Assembly (NCBI GenBank): GCA_030429685.1
Contig: JAUIEY010000012.1
Span: 1-19,257, forward strand
Source of the DNA: Gammaproteobacteria bacterium
GTDB lineage: Bacteria > Pseudomonadota > Gammaproteobacteria > Steroidobacterales > GCA-2729495
Reading direction: 5' to 3'
Length of the DNA stretch: 19,257 bases
Both the position numbers and the translations under genes were made by a program. A model generated the notes under the pieces. The model was not told the DNA's origin and did no database searches. It saw only the letters and a program-made list of their open reading frames with translations. This document shows positions 15,608-19,257 of the stretch, one piece after another. Each line of letters starts with the position of its first letter. The first letter of the stretch is position 1.

Positions 15608-16075
15608 ATGCCGCTGGTAGGCGAAGAGCTATACAGTCTGCTGATTCCTTTGCGGGAAGAGCGGCTGATTATTCCGCGCAGCTGTGTTGCGGAGGTTGTG
15701 CGGTACACCCCCACGGACGCTGCCACTGCCGATAGCTGGTTGTGCGACACCATTGGTTGGCGTGAGCGCGACGTGCCGGTGGTTTCTTACGAGACATTGC
15801 TCGGCCTGCAGCCACCCGCCGCCGGCGGCCGCACCCGGGTGGTAATTTTCAATCCTCTCAGCGGCGCCGCGGAATGCCCGCCTTACGGCGTGCTGGCCCA
15901 GGGCTTCCCGCAAATGGTGCGCGTCAACAGCGAAGTGGTGCAGCTGGATCAGGATTACCGGGCTGCGGAAGCCGCTCCCGTTATTTGCCGTATTAACATG
16001 CTCAGCGAACACGCCCTGATTCCGGATCTGGAAATGCTGGAAACCTGCATTACTGCGGCGCTTGCCGCGGCGTGA
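15608..16075 (+). CDS. chpC: CheW-like chemosensory adaptor ChpC
   Basis: A 155-residue divergent CheW-fold protein; P. aeruginosa ChpC is about 168. Sequence features are EELYSLLIPLREERLIIPR at the N-terminus, EVVRYTP, a W-x-R-x-x-VPVVSYETLLGL segment matching the CheW strand that contacts kinase and receptor, RVVIFNPL, and YGVLAQGFPQMVRV. The last 30 residues end with IPDLEMLETCI, like a late CheW helix. It presumably links additional receptors to ChpA. It starts 3 bases after the chpA stop, behind a purine-rich GGTGGA. It is the last gene of the operon. In P. aeruginosa chpB would precede it and chpD/chpE would follow; none is present. The identification rests on position plus the CheW pattern; sequence conservation is modest. 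Confidence 0.82.
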   Translation: MPLVGEELYSLLIPLREERLIIPRSCVAEVVRYTPTDAATADSWLCDTIGWRERDVPVVSYETLLGLQPPAAGGRTRVVIFNPLSGAAECPPYGVLAQGFPQMVRVNSEVVQLDQDYRAAEAAPVICRINMLSEHALIPDLEMLETCITAALAAA

Positions 16076-16076
16076 C

Positions 16077-16847
16077 TCAGGCCGTGCCTGGGTCCGTGCC
16101 CGGCTGATCGAGAGTGCCCGCCAGCTGCTGCGCTATTGCCAGCGCAGCGAGCGGCGCGGTTTCGGTGCGCAGAATGCGCTGCCCCATGTGAGCTATCTGC
16201 ATGCCTGCTGCCTGTGCAGCCGCGATCTCCGCAGCGCTGAAACCACCCTCTGGTCCGCAGCATAAAATCAGGCGGCTGGTTGCCGGCAATTCCCGCAGCG
16301 CGATGCCGAGCGGTTGTCTGGCGCGCGGGTCAAGCAGCACAGCACAGGCGTAACCGGCAACCGACGGCAGCAACCGGTCGAGCGTCGCCGGCGCGCGGAC
16401 TTCCGGCAGGCGGTTGCGCCCGCACTGTTCGCAGGCGCTGGCGACTACACCCTGCCAGTGCGACAGTTTTTTTGCGCTCCGCGCAGCGTCCAGCTTGACC
16501 ATGGATCGTTCGGACAACAGCGGCTGAACAATCTGCACGCCCAGCTCGGTAGCTTTCTGCAGTACGTTGTCCATGCGTTCACCCCTGCACAGGCCATGCC
16601 AAAGGGTAATTTGCAGGGTTGATTCGCGTTCCACCGAGCGGCGTTTTCCGGTTGTTACCGTCACACGTTTACGCGCCGTGCCGGCGATGACGGCGGGAAA
16701 CTCACCGCCACTGCCGTCAAACAGTGTCAGCGGCTGCCCTTCCTGCAGGCGCAGTACCTGCAGAATATGCCGCGCAGCGTTGTCATCGAGTTCAACCTGA
16801 CTGTCGTCCCGCAGTGGCACGGGACTGTATATCCGGACTTCACGCAT
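16077..16847 (-). CDS. rsmE: 16S rRNA (uracil-1498-N3)-methyltransferase
   Basis: SPOUT-class methyltransferase that methylates N3 of U1498 in 16S rRNA of the 30S subunit using S-adenosylmethionine. It has 256 residues against about 243 in E. coli. The N-terminal PUA-like part contains ARHILQVLRLQEGQ and LFDGSGGEF. The trefoil-knot SAM site near the C-terminus is CCGPEGGFSAAEI followed by MGQRILRTETAPLAAL, the family's most conserved block. KATELGVQIVQPLLSERS and WQGVVASACEQCGRNRLPEV are also typical. The ATG is at 16847, 56 bases from the ampD start used here, so the genes are divergent. Its stop is one base from the chpC stop. rsmE also lies just beyond the chp genes in P. aeruginosa. Probably its own transcription unit. 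Confidence 0.95.
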   Translation of the reverse strand: MREVRIYSPVPLRDDSQVELDDNAARHILQVLRLQEGQPLTLFDGSGGEFPAVIAGTARKRVTVTTGKRRSVERESTLQITLWHGLCRGERMDNVLQKATELGVQIVQPLLSERSMVKLDAARSAKKLSHWQGVVASACEQCGRNRLPEVRAPATLDRLLPSVAGYACAVLLDPRARQPLGIALRELPATSRLILCCGPEGGFSAAEIAAAQAAGMQIAHMGQRILRTETAPLAALAIAQQLAGTLDQPGTDPGTA

Positions 16848-16903
16848 AGGCTGGCATCGTGCAGCAAGGATGCGTTCATGACAATGTCTGGCAGAATATC
16901 CCC

Positions 16904-17470
16904 ATGTACAAGTTTGATCCTGTCAGCGGCCGGGTGGCCGAAGCCCGCCAGCTGGATTCGCCCAACCGCGATCCGCGCCCGCCGCATTGCCGGCCGGAGC
17001 TGATTGTGGTGCATGGCATTTCGCTGCCGCCGGACGAGTTTGGCGGTCCGTGGATAGATCAGCTGTTTACCAACAAACTTGATGCCGGCGCGCATCCCTA
17101 TTTTAAAGAGATCGACGGCCTGCAGGTATCGGCGCATTTTCTGATTCGCCGCGATGGCGAACTGGTGCAGTTTGTACCGACTACTGAAAGAGCCTGGCAC
17201 GCGGGTGAGTCCGTTTATTGCGGCCGCGCTTGCTGCAATGACTTTTCCATCGGCATTGAGCTGGAAGGCGCTGACGAGATTCCCTATGAATCCGTCCAGT
17301 ATGAAAAACTGGCGGCGCTGATTGGCTGTCTGCGCGCTGGCCTCAAATCACTGGCAGAAGCGGAGATTGTTGGTCACAGTGACATAGCGCCCGGCCGCAA
17401 GACCGACCCGGGCCCGGCATTTGACTGGCGCCGTCTGCGCAGTCTGTTGGCGCGGCAGGCCGCCGGTTAG
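16904..17470 (+). CDS. ampD: 1,6-anhydro-N-acetylmuramyl-L-alanine amidase AmpD
   Basis: Cytoplasmic zinc amidase of peptidoglycan recycling. It cleaves the peptide from 1,6-anhydroMurNAc and so lowers the muropeptides that activate AmpR and beta-lactamase. From the ATG at 16904 it has 188 residues (E. coli 183). Zinc ligands correspond to His37 (IVVHGISLPP), His158 (VGHSDIAPGRKTDPGP) and Asp168; Glu119 (FSIGIELEG) occupies the catalytic-support position. EFGGPWIDQLF, VSAHFLIRRDGE and AWHAGES are classical AmpD blocks. A GTG at 16859 would add 15 residues and leave 11 bases to the divergent rsmE; the added residues have no AmpD counterpart. The ATG lacks a strong ribosome-binding site, so the start is not settled. 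No signal peptide is seen, consistent with AmpD rather than periplasmic AmiD. ampE follows 32 bases later. Confidence 0.95.
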   Translation: MYKFDPVSGRVAEARQLDSPNRDPRPPHCRPELIVVHGISLPPDEFGGPWIDQLFTNKLDAGAHPYFKEIDGLQVSAHFLIRRDGELVQFVPTTERAWHAGESVYCGRACCNDFSIGIELEGADEIPYESVQYEKLAALIGCLRAGLKSLAEAEIVGHSDIAPGRKTDPGPAFDWRRLRSLLARQAAG

Positions 17471-17502
17471 CATCTGATGCGGACGGCGTTCATAATCGGC
17501 CT

Positions 17503-18387
17503 ATGAACTTTCTGGCGCTGATTATCGGTCTGGCTGTCGAGCGCTTGTTGACGCAGCTGTTTCATTTGCGTGAGTTCCGCTGGCTCGATTTCATTTTCAA
17601 CGCGGTATACGCGCGCGCCGCAGAGCTGAAAAAGGAACTTGCTATCGTAGTAGCAGTGCTGCTGGCCGCACTGCTGGTGCTTCCCGTAGCCGCAGCCGAA
17701 ATCGCGCTGGCCGATCGACTCGCCTATATTCCTTCATTCCTTTTTGCCGTGGTGGTGCTGCTGTTTTGTCTGGGGCCGCGCGATCTGCATGAAGAAGTTC
17801 AGGAATACCGGGCGGCGATTGCGGCGGGTGATGAGGCAGCGATTGCAGCCGTGGCGACTGAATTGCTGGAGCAGACACCGCCGCAGGAAGAGGCCATTCC
17901 GGTGGTGGAGCATGCTGTTTACGCGCAGGCTAACAACCGCATATTCGCCGTGGTGTTCTGGTTTATCGTGCTGGGTGCTGCCGGCGCCTGGCTGTTCCGG
18001 GTGGTCGATCTGATGCGCCGCGCGGCTATCCGCCGCTGCGGGGCCGTGGCTATGGACGACGCGCCGCTGTATGTGCACGCGGTGCTGCTGGTGCACAGCG
18101 TGCTGGCCTGGCTGCCTGCCAGGCTGCTGGCAGCCGGCTACACTCTGGCGGGCAATTACGACGAGGCCATGCAGGCCTGGCGCAGTTACCGCCCGGCTGC
18201 CACGCAGGTAATACCGCGCGATGCCGATCTGTTGCTCGGCGCGGTCGGTCACGGAGCTGCTGCCAAACGCGAGCCGGGCAATGTCAGTGAGCGGGCGCGT
18301 ATTGCCCTCGATCTGGTTACCCGCACCCTGTGGATGATCTGGTGTCCGGCACTGGCGCTGTTCACGCTGTACGACTGGATAAGCTGA
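17503..18387 (+). CDS. ampE: AmpE inner-membrane protein
   Basis: A 294-residue polytopic inner-membrane protein (E. coli AmpE 284). AmpE is a CobD/CbiB-superfamily protein conventionally encoded with ampD and described as a signalling modulator of beta-lactamase induction; its biochemical role is unclear. Hydrophobic segments lie at about residues 1-15, 46-68, 75-92, 146-166, 185-206 and 274-292. The FCLGPRDLHEEVQEYRAAI stretch (about 88-106) is the strongest family signature; NRIFAVVFWFIVLGAAGAWLFR is another. A cytoplasmic or periplasmic loop of about 50 residues separates the second and third segments. The ATG follows ampD by 32 bases with a weak ribosome-binding site. The downstream BtuF-like gene starts 5 bases after its stop, suggesting one transcript. 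Confidence 0.92.
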   Translation: MNFLALIIGLAVERLLTQLFHLREFRWLDFIFNAVYARAAELKKELAIVVAVLLAALLVLPVAAAEIALADRLAYIPSFLFAVVVLLFCLGPRDLHEEVQEYRAAIAAGDEAAIAAVATELLEQTPPQEEAIPVVEHAVYAQANNRIFAVVFWFIVLGAAGAWLFRVVDLMRRAAIRRCGAVAMDDAPLYVHAVLLVHSVLAWLPARLLAAGYTLAGNYDEAMQAWRSYRPAATQVIPRDADLLLGAVGHGAAAKREPGNVSERARIALDLVTRTLWMIWCPALALFTLYDWIS

Positions 18388-18392
18388 CCGGG

Positions 18393-19257
18393 ATGGGCGC
18401 CGGCGGCCCGATGCGCGGCTGGCAGCGCGCTTTAATGCTGCTGCTGGTGCAGGTTGTATTCCCGGGTCAGGTAACAGCGTCAGAGGCATTGCGCATTGTG
18501 ACCCTGGCGCCCAACCTTACCGAGCTGGTCTACGCAGCGGGGGCCGGCGAGCAGTTGGTGGGTACCGTTGCATACAGTGATTTCCCTGCTGCCGCTGCCA
18601 AACTGCCGCGCATCGGCGACGCCTTCCGGTTTGACTATGAGGCATTGCGCCTGCTGCGGCCCGATCTGATTCTGGCGTGGGGCAGCGGCAACCCGCGCAG
18701 TGCCATAGACCGGCTGCGTGCGCAGGGCTACCGCGTGGAAGAATTTGAAGCGCGGTCACTCGATGACATTGCCGCGCAGGTCGAACGGATCGGCGCCCTG
18801 GCCGGTTCCGCTGCAGAGGCCGAGCGGGTTGCAACAGAATTTCGCCGCGCTATACGGGAGCTGCGAGCCGCTTATCAGGGACGCGCTGCATTGCGGGTGT
18901 TTTACCAGGTATCCGCCCAGCCATATTTCACCGTCAGCGGTCAGCATGTCATAGATGAGCTGATCGGGCTTTGCGGCGGCCGCAATGTTTTTGCGCATCT
19001 CACCGCAGTTGCCCCGGCCGTCAGTCTGGAATCCATTATTCTTGCCGATCCGCAGGTTATTGTTGCACCGGTGGTGACACCGGACGACCAGCAGTGGCAG
19101 CAGGACTGGCAGCGCTGGCAGAACGTCAGTGCGGTCAGGAACCGGGCACTGCAAAACGTCTCGGCAGACTTTCTTAGCCGTTCAACGACACGCATGCTGC
19201 AAGGTGGCCGGCAGCTCTGCGCGGCTCTCGATGAGGCGCGGCAGAACTATGGCCAAC
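18393..19257 (+). CDS. btuF: BtuF-like cobalamin-binding ABC transporter substrate-binding protein (3' end beyond window)
   Basis: An open frame from ATG 18393 runs 288 codons to the window edge without a stop. The N-terminus has a signal peptide: a basic MRGWQR, a hydrophobic ALMLLLVQVVF core, and a likely cleavage near VTA|SEA at about residue 29. The mature part matches the class III periplasmic binding fold: TLAPNLTELVYAAGAGEQ, GTVAYSDFP, LRLLRPDLILAWGSGNP, YFTVSGQHVIDELI, LCGGRNVF and, at the end, QLCAALDEARQ, as in E. coli BtuF. BtuF delivers vitamin B12 to the BtuCD importer. The visible length already exceeds E. coli BtuF (266), so the stop is probably just past the edge. An alternative ATG at 18411 also leaves a good signal peptide. 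It starts 5 bases after ampE. Cobalamin specificity is by family likeness; iron-siderophore binders share the fold. Confidence 0.85.
   Translation, partial: MGAGGPMRGWQRALMLLLVQVVFPGQVTASEALRIVTLAPNLTELVYAAGAGEQLVGTVAYSDFPAAAAKLPRIGDAFRFDYEALRLLRPDLILAWGSGNPRSAIDRLRAQGYRVEEFEARSLDDIAAQVERIGALAGSAAEAERVATEFRRAIRELRAAYQGRAALRVFYQVSAQPYFTVSGQHVIDELIGLCGGRNVFAHLTAVAPAVSLESIILADPQVIVAPVVTPDDQQWQQDWQRWQNVSAVRNRALQNVSADFLSRSTTRMLQGGRQLCAALDEARQNYGQ

Noticed and set aside
16859..16903. GTG start at 16859 for ampD
   Set aside because: The 15 extra residues do not resemble AmpD N-termini and the ATG at 16904 gives a family-typical length. The weak ribosome-binding site leaves some doubt.
1..19257. Mobile elements, CRISPR arrays, tRNA or rRNA genes
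   Set aside because: I saw no transposase, integrase, spaced direct repeats, attachment-site-like structures or tRNA/rRNA sequence. The window is almost entirely coding, and the largest gap is about 200 bp.

Overview
This window is chromosomal DNA from a GC-rich proteobacterium, almost certainly a gammaproteobacterium. Nearly every base is coding. Gene order closely follows what I recall of the Pseudomonas aeruginosa PA0395-PA0420 block (pilT/pilU, pyrB, ruvX/yqgF, algH/yqgE, tonB3, gshB, pilGHIJ-chpA-chpC, rsmE). Individual proteins such as PilG, PilH, YqgE and RuvX are close to family length. It is not Pseudomonas itself: pyrR, pyrC', pilK, chpB, chpD and chpE are missing from their usual places, and a PyrK-like gene and a GNAT acetyltransferase gene are present instead. 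I cannot name the genus from the sequence alone.

Layout. (1) 1-1341, plus strand: the 3' end of one PilU-like retraction ATPase gene, then a complete second PilU-like gene. (2) 6669-1360, minus strand: a tightly packed seven-gene run in the order gshB, GNAT acetyltransferase, tonB-like, yqgE, ruvX, pyrB, pyrK-like, with spacings from a 4-base overlap to 27 bases. (3) 6670-6876: a divergent regulatory gap of about 200 bp, the largest non-coding stretch. It holds a plausible sigma-70-type promoter in each direction. (4) 6877-16075, plus strand: the Pil-Chp chemosensory operon pilG-pilH-pilI-pilJ-chpA-chpC, which controls type IV pilus extension and retraction. (5) 16847-16077, minus strand: rsmE, convergent with chpC with a single base between the stop codons. 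(6) 16904-19257, plus strand: ampD, ampE and a BtuF-like cobalamin-binding protein gene that runs off the window with no stop.

How the genes work together. The pilus ATPases and the Pil-Chp array form one functional theme. PilJ is the receptor; PilI and ChpC are CheW-type adaptors; ChpA is a very large CheA hybrid kinase; PilG and PilH are the output response regulators; the PilU-type ATPases at the left edge are part of the retraction machinery they ultimately influence. The tonB-like gene may also belong here, because its P. aeruginosa positional counterpart (tonB3) is needed for twitching. The minus-strand operon otherwise covers glutathione and pyrimidine synthesis and RNA/DNA housekeeping. 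AmpD and AmpE act in cell-wall muropeptide recycling.

I did not find a wholly new system. The most informative departures from the standard plan are: a chemosensory operon with no adaptation methyltransferase or methylesterase; a ChpA whose N-terminal HPt-like repeats appear to have lost the canonical phospho-acceptor motif; a PyrK-like iron-sulfur flavoprotein gene coupled to pyrB; and two consecutive PilU-type ATPases.
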